Origin: Micavibrio sp. UBA5703
Lineage (GTDB): Bacteria; Pseudomonadota; Alphaproteobacteria; Micavibrionales; Micavibrionaceae
Assembly (NCBI GenBank): GCA_002420015.1
Contig: DIHF01000037.1
Span: 1 to 34,852 of the forward strand
Direction: 5' to 3'
DNA: 34,852 nucleotides
Both the position numbers and the translations under genes were made by a program. Every line of letters begins with the position of its first letter. Positions within the stretch are counted from its first letter, which is position 1. Below are positions 1-8,868 of the stretch, piece after piece. The notes beneath the pieces are model-generated. The model saw nothing but the letters and a program-made list of their open reading frames with translations, had not been told where the DNA came from and searched no databases.

Positions 1-848
<848 letters not shown>

Positions 849-893
849 AATCCTTGACCTTGACTTGTCAAATATGAAAGATACCTACTTTAT

Positions 894-1165
894 CAGGGGC
901 CAAACCCAATTGGGAGACAGATTTTGTTTGCAGTATCAGGGCGATATGACAGGAAGCGAGCGCTGGCGTGGCAGGCCCCACGTCAAGCGAAGCTGACGCA
1001 TCAGATCGCCCTGATACTCAAACCCGGACGGGCGCGGATAAAACGCGCAACCGCTGGTTCAAAGGCCTTGCAGGTAGTGCCTGCTACCTGTCTTCGGCCT
1101 TTTCACAGCGGAATGCGCGTCTTATACTCGCGCAAAATTTATCTCCCAATTGGGTTTGGCCCCTG
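894..1165 (+). ncRNA. Structured inverted-repeat element, candidate non-coding RNA or MITE-like element
   Basis: No credible protein lies in the 345-base gap 849-1193. Instead a perfect 24-bp inverted repeat (894-917 with 1142-1165) closes a 272-base segment, and each arm itself contains the palindrome CCCAATTGGG. Inside are a 6-bp extension (921-926/1133-1138), a perfect 14-bp helix (932-945/1005-1018) capped by an 11-bp stem with one bulge (961-971/978-989), a 5-bp hairpin (1032-1036/1044-1048), and a three-part hairpin (1051-1056/1106-1111, 1061-1067/1096-1102, 1071-1077/1084-1090). Two G·U wobbles (966/983 and 1070/1091) pair only on the plus strand, which weakly favours a plus-strand RNA. 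No tmRNA tag, RNase P, SRP or 6S signature was recognised. No T-run follows, so it is not a simple terminator. A TTGAC palindrome (860-871) lies upstream, but no convincing -10 was found. Confidence 0.45.
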
Positions 1166-1193
1166 GGACAAGGCGAACATTTAAAGAACAATT

Positions 1194-2204
1194 ATGCACG
1201 CGCAAAAGCTGGAATATACCGGGGAAGTGGCCAAAGCGACCGCTTCCATTTACGAAAAGCTTTCCCGCCAGTACAAGGAAAGCCACTGGCAGAGCCTTGC
1301 GCCCTATATCCATGAAATAAACCGCCTGAAAAAAGAAAAGAACGCGACGATACTGGCGCATAACTATATGACGCCGGACATCTTTTATGGCGTGGCCGAT
1401 ATCACGGGCGACTCGCTCAGGCTGGCGCAGGAAGCGGCAAAAACCAGCGCCAATATTATCGTGCAATGCGGCGTGCATTTCATGGCCGAGACGTCGAAAA
1501 TTCTCTGCCCCGAAAAGAAAGTCCTGATGCCCGACCTCAAGGCCGGGTGCAGCCTCGCGGATTCGATCACGGCGGAAGACATTCGCCAGCTTAAAAAACA
1601 GCATCCCGGCATTCCGGTCATCACCTATGTCAACACCTCGGCGGAAGTGAAAGCCGAAAGCGATGTCTGCTGCACGTCATCGAACGCGCTTAAAATCGTC
1701 GAGGCGCTGGGCCGCGAAGGGCACGACACCGTCATCATGACGCCCGACAAATTCCTGGCAATGAATGTCGCGGCACAGACAAAAATCAAAGTCCTGTTCT
1801 GGGAAGGCACCTGCGTCGTGCATGAACGCTTCACTGCCAAAGACGTAAAGGACATCCGCAAGGCCAATGGCGATGTGGTCGTGCTGGCGCACCCGGAATG
1901 CCCGCCGGAAGTGATCGCGGAATCGGATTATTCCGGCTCCACCGCCCAGATGGACGATTACATCAAAAAGCACCAACCGCCCAAGGCCGTTCTCATGACG
2001 GAATGTTCGATGAGCGACAACATCGCCGCCGCCAATCCGGGCGTTGAAATGATCGGCACCTGCCAGATGTGCCCTTACATGAAGATGATTACCCTGCCGA
2101 AAATCCTGCAAACGCTGCGGGATGAAACGCCCGAGGTGCTTGTCGATCCCGCGATTTCAAAACGCGCCAAAAAAGCCATCGACCGGATGCTGGAGTTAAG
2201 CTGA
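1194..2204 (+). CDS. nadA: Quinolinate synthase
   Basis: Condenses iminoaspartate with dihydroxyacetone phosphate to quinolinate, the second step of de novo NAD synthesis, in the cytoplasm. It is a 336-aa protein of normal NadA length. It shows ILAHNYMTPDI near residue 53, MPDLKAGCSLAD with Cys119, HPECPPEV with Cys236, and GTCQMCPYMKM with Cys290/Cys293. These supply the three ligands of the [4Fe-4S] cluster that NadA uses as Lewis acid. The start at 1194 has only a weak ribosome site (AAAGAA). The stop overlaps the nadC start (TGATG), so the two are translationally coupled. The structured element at 894-1165 ends 28 bases upstream and may influence expression. nadB, the usual partner that makes iminoaspartate, is not in this operon. 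Confidence 0.95.
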   Translation: MHAQKLEYTGEVAKATASIYEKLSRQYKESHWQSLAPYIHEINRLKKEKNATILAHNYMTPDIFYGVADITGDSLRLAQEAAKTSANIIVQCGVHFMAETSKILCPEKKVLMPDLKAGCSLADSITAEDIRQLKKQHPGIPVITYVNTSAEVKAESDVCCTSSNALKIVEALGREGHDTVIMTPDKFLAMNVAAQTKIKVLFWEGTCVVHERFTAKDVKDIRKANGDVVVLAHPECPPEVIAESDYSGSTAQMDDYIKKHQPPKAVLMTECSMSDNIAAANPGVEMIGTCQMCPYMKMITLPKILQTLRDETPEVLVDPAISKRAKKAIDRMLELS

Positions 2205-3037
2205 TGGGCAGCCTCTCCCGCGCACATGAATATCTCGTGCGCGATGCGCTGAAAGAGGATCTCGGCGGCGGTCACGACATCACCACGCAAAGCATTATCC
2301 CCGCAAACCACAAAACGACGGCCGTTATCCGCGCCCGCAAGCCCGGCGTTCTTGCGGGGATTGATCTGGCTGAAAAAACATTTTCCCTTTTAAGTGCCGA
2401 TATCGCCATCACACGCCACGCCGGGGACAGCGTAATTCTGGAATCCGGCCAAAACATCATGACCCTGTCCGGCCCGACGCAATCCATACTGATCGGCGAG
2501 CGCACGGCGCTTAATTTTCTAACTCATTTGTCCGGCATTGCCACGCTGACTTATGCCTATGTCGAGGCCATCAAAGGCACCAATGCAAAAATCCTCGACA
2601 CGCGCAAAACCATACCGGGCCTGCGCTCGCTGCAAAAATACGCTGTGGCTATGGGCGGCGGAGCCAACCACCGCATGGGGCTTTACGACGCGGTCCTCAT
2701 CAAGGACAACCACATCGCCGCCGCCGGAAGCATTGCCAAAGCGCTGGACGCGGTAAAGGGATGCGACAGCATCGAAATCGAGGTTGATACGCTATTGCAA
2801 CTACAGGAAGTTCTCGATCACGGCGGCGCGCACATTGTTCTGCTGGACAACATGGACACTCATACCCTCAAACAGGCCGTTGCCATGGCAAAAGGCCGTG
2901 TGAAGCTCGAAGCCTCCGGCGGTGTAACCCTTAATACCGTCCGCGCCATAGCCGAAACCGGGGTCGATTATATTTCCATCGGCGCCCTCACCCACAGCGC
3001 CCCGGCGCTGGATATCGGGATGGATATCGATGTCTGA
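2204..3037 (+). CDS. nadC: Nicotinate-nucleotide pyrophosphorylase (carboxylating)
   Basis: Quinolinate phosphoribosyltransferase. It converts quinolinate and PRPP into nicotinate mononucleotide, the step after NadA. The protein is 277 aa, typical for the family. Visible motifs are LKEDLGGGHDITT at the N-terminus, LNFLTHLSGIAT, DTRKTIPGLRSLQKYAV followed by GGGANHRMGLYD, IKDNHI, EIEVD and LEASGGV, which line the PRPP and quinolinate pocket. The ATG shares one base with the nadA stop. The end overlaps the following DUF167 gene by 8 bases. The tight packing indicates one nadA-nadC-DUF167 transcript. Confidence 0.95.
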   Translation: MGSLSRAHEYLVRDALKEDLGGGHDITTQSIIPANHKTTAVIRARKPGVLAGIDLAEKTFSLLSADIAITRHAGDSVILESGQNIMTLSGPTQSILIGERTALNFLTHLSGIATLTYAYVEAIKGTNAKILDTRKTIPGLRSLQKYAVAMGGGANHRMGLYDAVLIKDNHIAAAGSIAKALDAVKGCDSIEIEVDTLLQLQEVLDHGGAHIVLLDNMDTHTLKQAVAMAKGRVKLEASGGVTLNTVRAIAETGVDYISIGALTHSAPALDIGMDIDV

Positions 3038-3293
3038 CGTTCCTGTTTCCCGCATTCTGGTCAAGCTGTCGCCCAAAGCCTCAAGAAACGAAGTAAAAGG
3101 CTGGAGCCAAGGACCGGACGGGAAAAGGATACTGAAAGCCTCCGTCACCGCCGTACCCGAAAAAGGCAAAGCCAACGCCGCTCTGATCGATCTTTTATCC
3201 GCACGCTTTGGCGTTCCCAAAAGCCGCATATCCATCGTCAGAGGTGAAACGGACAAGCTAAAAACCGTTGAAATTCAAGGGGTTGAAATATAG
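3030..3293 (+). CDS. DUF167 / YggU family protein
   Basis: An 87-aa protein with the DUF167 pattern: VKLSPKASRNEVKGW at the N-terminus, the VPEKGKANAALIDLL helix, and GVPKSRISIVRGETDKLKTVEI at the C-terminus. Family members are small alpha/beta proteins found across life; their biochemical role is unknown. It starts inside the nadC 3' end (8-base overlap), so it is probably translated by coupling. In many alphaproteobacteria this gene sits beside unrelated housekeeping genes, so the link to NAD synthesis is positional only. Confidence 0.9.
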   Translation: MSDVPVSRILVKLSPKASRNEVKGWSQGPDGKRILKASVTAVPEKGKANAALIDLLSARFGVPKSRISIVRGETDKLKTVEIQGVEI

Positions 3294-3427
3294 CCCGCCG
3301 CCCCGGAAAAAGCCCGCTTTTTAGGGTTAATTTCATGTTTTTGCGCGACAATAATAAATGGGGAAGCTCTGCCGAAAAACGCCATTTTCACGGGTTTGAG
3401 GCAAAAATTTATCAGATAATTTATGCC

Positions 3428-4015
3428 ATGATCGTGCGCTTGAAAAACGTCTTGTCCTTGTTTTCGGTCTTTATGGCCTGCGGAATTTTTTCTTTTCCCG
3501 TGGCGGCCTTGGCCGATCCGGGCGTTGAACAACTGACCGAGGAAAACGTCCGCGCCTTCATAATGAAAACCGCCGAAATCACTTCGGGCCAGAACGCCTC
3601 GATGCCCGATCAGGAAATCATCGATTACCTGAACAAGCACATGGACAAGGGCGCGCGCTTCAAAAGCACCATGGAATACATCATCCCCGATCAACCCGTC
3701 GAAAAAACCAGCATGAGCCTGAGCAAGAAGGATTTCATGGAAAGCGTCACGACCGCCAAGCACGCCGTCAGCGACTATGAAACCACTTTGGAAATACAAT
3801 CTATCGAGATAACCGGAGACGGCACAAAGGCCGTTGTAAAAACGGTTAGCCGGGATCAAGGCTCCATGAACGTAGAGGTCGAAGGCGGTGCCTTTGAAAG
3901 CCTGCCGATGCAGGGGAGTTCAAGCTGTAACCAGATCATTTCCCTGAGCGATGACGGCATCATACAGATGTACAGCGCCCAGTGCAGCACAAAACTGGAA
4001 TTTGTGAGCTATTAG
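3428..4015 (+). CDS. Small exported protein of unknown function
   Basis: A 195-aa protein read from the ATG at 3428. An upstream in-frame ATG at 3335 would add 31 residues ahead of an obvious signal peptide, so the internal start is preferred. The N-terminus, with the basic residues in IVRLKN followed by a hydrophobic stretch ending PVAALADP, looks like a Sec signal peptide cleaved after ALA. The mature part is mixed alpha/beta with two cysteines (SSCNQII and SAQCSTK) that could form a disulfide. I do not recognise the family. A fold of the NTF2-like or lipid-carrier type is possible but unproven. The 134-base gap upstream suggests its own promoter. It ends 5 bases from the convergent sdhB stop. 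Confidence 0.65.
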   Translation: MIVRLKNVLSLFSVFMACGIFSFPVAALADPGVEQLTEENVRAFIMKTAEITSGQNASMPDQEIIDYLNKHMDKGARFKSTMEYIIPDQPVEKTSMSLSKKDFMESVTTAKHAVSDYETTLEIQSIEITGDGTKAVVKTVSRDQGSMNVEVEGGAFESLPMQGSSSCNQIISLSDDGIIQMYSAQCSTKLEFVSY

Positions 4016-4020
4016 AAGAC

Positions 4021-4812
4021 CTACCGCCGCGTAACCATCATCTTCTTGATCTCGGCAATCGCCTTGGCGGGATTCAAACCCTTGGGGCAGGTATTGGTGC
4101 AGTTCATGATTGTATGGCAACGATATAGCCGGAACGGATCTTCGAGCGCGTCCAGCCGCTCGCCCGTTGCCTCGTCCCGCGTATCGGCGATCCAGCGGTA
4201 AGCCTGAAGCAAAATCGCCGGCCCCAGGAAACGGTCGCCGTTCCACCAGTAAGACGGGCAGGAAGTCGAGCAGCAAAAACACAAAATACACCCAGCGGGG
4301 CCGTGACCATCGTCACCGTTCAGAAGATTGGCGTCCTCCGGGCTTTGCAGGCGTTCGCGCTCCGGCGCGGGGCTGTCGGCCTTCATCCACGGCTCGATGG
4401 TTTCGTATTGCGCGTAAACATGCGTCAGATCGGGCACGAGATCCTTGACCACCGGCATATGCGGCAGCGGCGTGATTTTCACATCGCCCTTGCAATCGGC
4501 AATATCCTTTGTGCAGGCCAGCGTATTCGTGCCATCAATGTTCATCGCGCAGGAGCCGCAAATCCCCTCGCGGCAGGAACGGCGGAAGGTCAGCGTCGAA
4601 TCGACATCGTTCTTGATGTGGATCAGCGCGTCCAGAACCATCGGCCCGCATTTGCCAAGGTCGACTTTGTATTCGTCGAGGCGCGGATTATCTTCTGTGT
4701 CCGGATCCCAGCGGTAAACCTTGAACGTGCGGGCATTCGCCGCGCCATTGGCGACGTCATAACGGTCACCCTTTTTAACCTTTGAATTCTGCGGAAGAGT
4801 AAATTGCGCCAT
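4021..4812 (-). CDS. sdhB: Succinate dehydrogenase iron-sulfur subunit
   Basis: Carries electrons from FAD in SdhA to ubiquinone through [2Fe-2S], [4Fe-4S] and [3Fe-4S] clusters at the cytoplasmic face of the inner membrane. It is 263 aa. The plant-type ferredoxin domain shows SCREGICGSCAMNIDG with a later Cys (TLACTKD). The C-terminal domain shows CILCFCCSTSCPSYWWNGD and CHTIMNCTNTCPKGLNP. Unusually, the segment before the first C-terminal cysteine reads LLNGDDGHGPAGCILC, where the family has a shorter LDGLYECILC, so a few residues are inserted next to a cluster ligand. sdhB is separated from sdhA by an unrelated 406-aa gene, with about 70 bases on each side. It is the last gene of the operon. 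Confidence 0.95.
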   Translation of the reverse strand: MAQFTLPQNSKVKKGDRYDVANGAANARTFKVYRWDPDTEDNPRLDEYKVDLGKCGPMVLDALIHIKNDVDSTLTFRRSCREGICGSCAMNIDGTNTLACTKDIADCKGDVKITPLPHMPVVKDLVPDLTHVYAQYETIEPWMKADSPAPERERLQSPEDANLLNGDDGHGPAGCILCFCCSTSCPSYWWNGDRFLGPAILLQAYRWIADTRDEATGERLDALEDPFRLYRCHTIMNCTNTCPKGLNPAKAIAEIKKMMVTRR

Positions 4813-4882
4813 TGCCGTCTTCGTCTATGTTACTGACACAATAACTATGCCCCATTTCGCACAGCAGGAAAAGACGTCACTC

Positions 4883-6103
4883 TTAAAAAAGTCCCAGTTC
4901 AGGACCATTTTCTGGTCTTGCACCAAAAAGACTTCCCACACGCTCAATAACCTTGAGGTGCCTTTCTTTCTTTTCCATGTGACGGCTGATAACCCTCTCC
5001 ATATTTTCCATAATATTGCTCTGATCCTGTACCCTGAGGGGCTCGGTGACCTTCATGTAACCGGAAACAAAGATCGTATCGAGCGCATTCGCGCGTTTCA
5101 TGGCAAGGACAAGTTCGGAAACACCTATCGGACGGTCCTGCGTCTCCTCGTTAAATGATTGAACAAAAACATTCAAATTCCCCCAGACCTCGTTCGTATT
5201 GGTGCTCATCGCCTTATCAAGATTATCAGCGTTCAGAACGGAACGGTAAGCCGCCAGCGCAGTATCATAGGTGATATTTTTGGTCATCATGGGCACGTAC
5301 CCGCGACAGGGAGTTGCCATGGATGTCAGACCCAGACCGCCATCTTCCAATATCAGCACATGCCTGCCGATAGGATTGAACATGTTCACCGATCTTACAA
5401 TATCACCGCCCTCAACAAACTTCTGAAATTCGGGCCAGCCCCACAATACATCCCTGACGGAGCCCGGCGGAGCGCTTTCTTCTGCCCCGTGCCTGTAAGC
5501 GAGCATGCTCGTCAGATCGGAATATGCTCGAATGCGTGTCATAAGATCCGGCTGGTCGTTTTCTATATCGATGGCTGCATTATTCATCCGCGCCAGCATT
5601 CGGCCAAGAGCCGGAATTTTCGCCTCGTCGAAATGCGTCAGAAACGAACCCGTAGCAGGCCTGTAATTCGTCAGCCACAAACGCCGCTCCTGGCCGTTCA
5701 TGTTGTTAATCCTCACAGACGTTTTCCATCCGTCCATAGGTTCAAGCCTTTGAACGGAGACACCGTGTTTCTCATATGCGGCAAAAACGGCATCGCCGAT
5801 TTCCAGCGCCTCGTTGAAGGCATGCCGGCGAACCTGCGCCAGCATCTTCTTCCCATCCGTGAACTCTACAAGCGTCACCGTCGGAAACTCGCCGGGTTCG
5901 AGTACAGATGGCGGCTCGGATTCAGATGACGGGGAGAAAGATCCAAGAACCTTGGCAGCCTTCCCTGTAGCTTGTTCCACAACCCCCTCCAGCGCCGATG
6001 CCTTGGCCGGATCGACGGGGTGGCCAAAATTATAATCAAGATTGGCAGCCGATATGACCGACGGCGCGTTGGAAGCGGTGAACCAGGGAAGGGCCAGAGA
6101 CAT
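4883..6103 (-). CDS. Unknown 406-aa protein inside the sdh operon
   Basis: No family recognised. It has a good ribosome site (GAGGAGAG) before the ATG at 6103, and the same orientation as sdhA (68-base gap) and sdhB (70-base gap), so it is likely co-transcribed. There is no signal peptide or membrane segment, so it is probably cytosolic. The region from about residue 75 to 295 loosely follows the aminoglycoside-phosphotransferase/homoserine-kinase layout: VTLVEFTDGKKMLAQV as an N-lobe strand pair, ALGRMLARMNNAAIDI as the LA.LH-like helix, and FNPIGRHVLILEDGG where kinases have the HGDLHPGNVL loop. The catalytic Asp/Asn and the DFD-like motif are absent, so if the similarity is real it is a pseudokinase. 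This is inference and could be chance. The C-terminal 110 residues are helical and charged. Confidence 0.75.
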   Translation of the reverse strand: MSLALPWFTASNAPSVISAANLDYNFGHPVDPAKASALEGVVEQATGKAAKVLGSFSPSSESEPPSVLEPGEFPTVTLVEFTDGKKMLAQVRRHAFNEALEIGDAVFAAYEKHGVSVQRLEPMDGWKTSVRINNMNGQERRLWLTNYRPATGSFLTHFDEAKIPALGRMLARMNNAAIDIENDQPDLMTRIRAYSDLTSMLAYRHGAEESAPPGSVRDVLWGWPEFQKFVEGGDIVRSVNMFNPIGRHVLILEDGGLGLTSMATPCRGYVPMMTKNITYDTALAAYRSVLNADNLDKAMSTNTNEVWGNLNVFVQSFNEETQDRPIGVSELVLAMKRANALDTIFVSGYMKVTEPLRVQDQSNIMENMERVISRHMEKKERHLKVIERVGSLFGARPENGPELGLF

Positions 6104-6171
6104 AGCATACTCTCCTCAAATATTGTTGAGCGGCAATCCTATCTTCCTGCAAATAATATGTCAACTAATCT

Positions 6172-7962
6172 TTAATAAACCCTTGCTTTCGGGGGAACGG
6201 GTTCTACCTCGTTGGTCAATGTCGTCAGGGTTACGGGCCTATAATCGATTTTGACCTTGCCCGCCTCGTCGCACCAGATCACCGTGTGTTTCATCCATTT
6301 CTTGTCGTCGCGGTCGGGGAAATCCTCTCGCGCCTGTGCACCGCGTGATTCTTCGCGGTTGCTGGCCGCGTGCATGGTCACAACAGCCTGCGGCAACAGA
6401 TTATCCAGCTCCAGCGTTTCCACCAGATCGGTGTTGAAAATCATCGAGCGGTCGGACACGACGATATCGTCACGCCCCTGGAATATTTTGTCGATCTTCT
6501 TGATGCCCTCTTTCAGGCTGGCCCCCGTGCGGAAAACGGGCGCGTGCTCCTGCATAGTGCGCTGCATCTGATCGCGCAGCTTTGATGTCGCCGTGCGGCC
6601 CTTGGAGTGGCGGCGCGCATCAAGGCGCTCAACTGCCATCGTTCCGTTATCCTTGCCCGCAGGCTTGTGCTTGGCCCCCGGCTTGACGATTTGCGCGCAG
6701 CGGTTGGCGGCGGCGCGGCCAAACACCACCAGATCAAGCAGAGAGTTGGAGCCAAGGCGGTTGGCCCCATGCACGGAAACGCAGGCGGCCTCCCCGATCG
6801 CCATCAGGCCCGGCACCACCGCGCCCGGATTTTTGGCCGTGGGGTTCAAGACTTCCGTCATCACATTGGTCGGAATACCGCCCATGTTGTAATGCACTGT
6901 GGGCAGAACAGGTATCGGCTCCTTCGTCACATCGACGCCGGCGAAAATGCGCGCGCTTTCGGCAATGCCGGGAAGGCGCTCATGGATAATGTCGGCGTCC
7001 AGATGCTCAAGATGCAGATGGATGTGATCCTTGTGCGCACCTACGCCGCGCCCTTCGCGGATTTCGATGGTCATCGAGCGCGACACCACGTCGCGGCTGG
7101 CAAGGTCTTTGGCGCTCGGCGCATAACGCTCCATAAAGCGCTCGCCCTGCGAATTGGTCAGATACCCGCCCTCGCCGCGCACGCCTTCGGTGATCAGACA
7201 GCCTGCGCCGTAAATGCCGGTGGGGTGGAACTGCACGAACTCCATGTCCTGCAGCGGCAATCCGGCACGCAAAACCATGCCGCCGCCATCACCCGTACAG
7301 GTATGCGCCGAGGTGCAGGAGAAATACGTACGGCCATAACCGCCCGTCGCCAAAATGGTTTGATGCCCGCGGAAACGGTGCAGCGTCCCGTCATCCAGAT
7401 TCCACGCCATCACGCCAAGACACTCGCCCTCATCCGACATGATAAGATCAATAGCGAAATACTCGATGAAGAACTGCGCCCGGTATTTGAGCGCCTGCGT
7501 ATAAAGCGTATGCAGCATCGCATGGCCCGTGCGGTCGGCGGCGGCGCATGTGCGCTGGGCCGTGCCCTTGCCGTAATGTGTGGTCATGCCGCCGAAGGCA
7601 CGCTGATAAATCTTACCTTCCGCCGTGCGCGAAAACGGCACGCCGTAATGCTCCAGCTCGATCACGGCGGGAATGGCTTCCTTGCACATATATTCGATGG
7701 CATCCTGATCGCCCAGCCAGTCGGAGCCCTTGATCGTGTCATAGAAGTGAAAGCGCCAGTCGTCCTCGCCCATATTGGCGAGCGCCGCCGAAATGCCGCC
7801 CTGCGCCGCCACGGTGTGCGAACGCGTCGGAAAAACCTTGGAGATAATGGCGGTTTTCAGGCCCTTTTCCGCACAGCCAAACCCGGCGCGCAGACCCGCC
7901 CCGCCAGCGCCAACAACAACAACGTCAAATTCGTGATCTATGATTTTGTATGATTTCATCAT
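6172..7962 (-). CDS. sdhA: Succinate dehydrogenase flavoprotein subunit
   Basis: Oxidises succinate to fumarate in the TCA cycle and passes electrons through covalently bound FAD. It is 596 aa from the ATG at 7962; a TTG further upstream would overlap sdhD and is not needed. Visible are the dinucleotide fold VVVVGAGGAGLRAG, the FAD-histidyl site FPTRSHTVAAQGGISAAL, the substrate-site stretch QFHPTGIYGAGCLITEG with GEGGYLTNSQGERFM, the catalytic arginine loop SRDVVSRSM, GGIPTN, and HGANRLGSNSLLDLVVFG. It starts one base after the sdhD stop, with ATG ATG tandem starts, so it is coupled to sdhD. Confidence 0.97.
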   Translation of the reverse strand: MMKSYKIIDHEFDVVVVGAGGAGLRAGFGCAEKGLKTAIISKVFPTRSHTVAAQGGISAALANMGEDDWRFHFYDTIKGSDWLGDQDAIEYMCKEAIPAVIELEHYGVPFSRTAEGKIYQRAFGGMTTHYGKGTAQRTCAAADRTGHAMLHTLYTQALKYRAQFFIEYFAIDLIMSDEGECLGVMAWNLDDGTLHRFRGHQTILATGGYGRTYFSCTSAHTCTGDGGGMVLRAGLPLQDMEFVQFHPTGIYGAGCLITEGVRGEGGYLTNSQGERFMERYAPSAKDLASRDVVSRSMTIEIREGRGVGAHKDHIHLHLEHLDADIIHERLPGIAESARIFAGVDVTKEPIPVLPTVHYNMGGIPTNVMTEVLNPTAKNPGAVVPGLMAIGEAACVSVHGANRLGSNSLLDLVVFGRAAANRCAQIVKPGAKHKPAGKDNGTMAVERLDARRHSKGRTATSKLRDQMQRTMQEHAPVFRTGASLKEGIKKIDKIFQGRDDIVVSDRSMIFNTDLVETLELDNLLPQAVVTMHAASNREESRGAQAREDFPDRDDKKWMKHTVIWCDEAGKVKIDYRPVTLTTLTNEVEPVPPKARVY

Positions 7963-7963
7963 G

Positions 7964-8359
7964 TTATAAAGCAATCTTCAAAACGGAAAAAATGCATGCG
8001 ACCGCCGCGGCGAAAAAGAACAGGTACGTCCCCAACAGCTTGGTAATTTTCATGCACTCGCAATGGACGTAATCCTCAACGATCTCCCGGCACCCCAGCG
8101 TCGCATGATAAAAAACGGAAACGATCAAAAGGATCATCGCCACGGCGTTGCAGGGCTGCGCCAGTAACTCGGTAAAAGCGGCATGGTCCAGCCCGACGCT
8201 TTTCTTCACGAACCAGATGAACCACAGGCCGAGCACAGCATTACCCACAGCCGTAACCCGGAGGCGTATCCAGCTTTCCACACCATGATGCGCCGAACCG
8301 TGCCCTCTGGCACGCGCCAGCGTGGTTTGGATTTTGCCGTGTCCGCCCTTATGTGACAT
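7964..8359 (-). CDS. sdhD: Succinate dehydrogenase membrane anchor, cytochrome b556 small subunit
   Basis: A 131-aa membrane anchor with three predicted hydrophobic segments (around residues 37-53, 70-88 and 105-128). The sequence VFYHATLGCREIVEDYVH carries the histidine expected to ligate haem b and the signature of alphaproteobacterial SdhD. With SdhC it anchors SdhAB and forms the ubiquinone site. The basic, His-rich N-terminus (HKGGHGKIQ, ARGHGSAHHGVE) is cytoplasmic. The gene starts 13 bases after sdhC and ends one base before sdhA. Confidence 0.9.
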   Translation of the reverse strand: MSHKGGHGKIQTTLARARGHGSAHHGVESWIRLRVTAVGNAVLGLWFIWFVKKSVGLDHAAFTELLAQPCNAVAMILLIVSVFYHATLGCREIVEDYVHCECMKITKLLGTYLFFFAAAVACIFSVLKIAL

Positions 8360-8372
8360 TAAATCCCAACTC

Positions 8373-8762
8373 CTAATACTTGCCCATGATGCAAACCCAG
8401 CTCAGGGCCGTCATCGCCACGGTGAAAAACAGTACAAAATAGCCCGCCGTATAGGCGTTCTTGATCTTGAACAAGCGCCCGCTATCCCAGATCAGATGCC
8501 GGATACCGTTGGCCAGATGATAATAAAACGCCAGACTCCAGCCAAAAAGCAGGGCAACGCCTAAAAGCGACCTGCAAAAGGATGAAAACACACCATAGGC
8601 TTCAGGCCCGCTGGCCGCCGCCACCAGCCACCAGGTAAAGAACACAAGGCCAACGGACAACCCCGCCCCGGTGGCGCGGTGTAAAATGGACGTAACGGAT
8701 GTTAACTGAGGCCTGTAAACCTGAAGATGCGGGGATAATGGGCGCTGCTTGATATCTGACAT
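8373..8762 (-). CDS. sdhC: Succinate dehydrogenase cytochrome b556 large subunit
   Basis: A 129-aa membrane anchor. The N-terminal signature RPLSPHLQVYRPQLTSVTS, followed by ILHRATG, is diagnostic of SdhC. The Ser and Arg residues there help form the quinone site. A second signature, YHLANGIRHLIWD, carries the haem-ligand histidine. There are three transmembrane segments. It is the first gene of the operon, with a likely promoter 43-70 bases upstream (8805-8832). Confidence 0.95.
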   Translation of the reverse strand: MSDIKQRPLSPHLQVYRPQLTSVTSILHRATGAGLSVGLVFFTWWLVAAASGPEAYGVFSSFCRSLLGVALLFGWSLAFYYHLANGIRHLIWDSGRLFKIKNAYTAGYFVLFFTVAMTALSWVCIMGKY

Positions 8763-8804
8763 AATGTAACCGAGGCTCTCGAATCCTTTGAAAAACCTGC
8801 CCCT

Positions 8805-8832
8805 ATCATACGGCTTATATGCGTGATTTCAA
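8805..8832 (-). promoter_or_regulatory. Predicted sigma-70 promoter of the sdh operon
   Basis: On the minus strand TTGAAA (8832-8827) is followed by a 16-base spacer and TATGAT (8810-8805). The expected transcript start near 8798 leaves a leader of about 36 bases before sdhC. Both hexamers match the consensus at five positions. Confidence 0.55.
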
Positions 8833-8868
8833 ATGGTTTGTTGAGGTTGCTGTAAAACTCACCCTCCT

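Noticed and set aside
894..1165. Permuted tmRNA, RNase P RNA, SRP RNA or 6S RNA
   Set aside because: No tag-peptide coding stretch, T-arm GGTTCGA pattern, RNase P core boxes, SRP tetraloop region or 6S-like single long bubble could be found, so none of these names is used.
6607..7953. 448-codon open frame on the plus strand opposite sdhA
   Set aside because: It lies wholly antisense to a clear sdhA, is rich in Arg/His/Ala typical of a GC-rich shadow frame, and has no recognisable motif.
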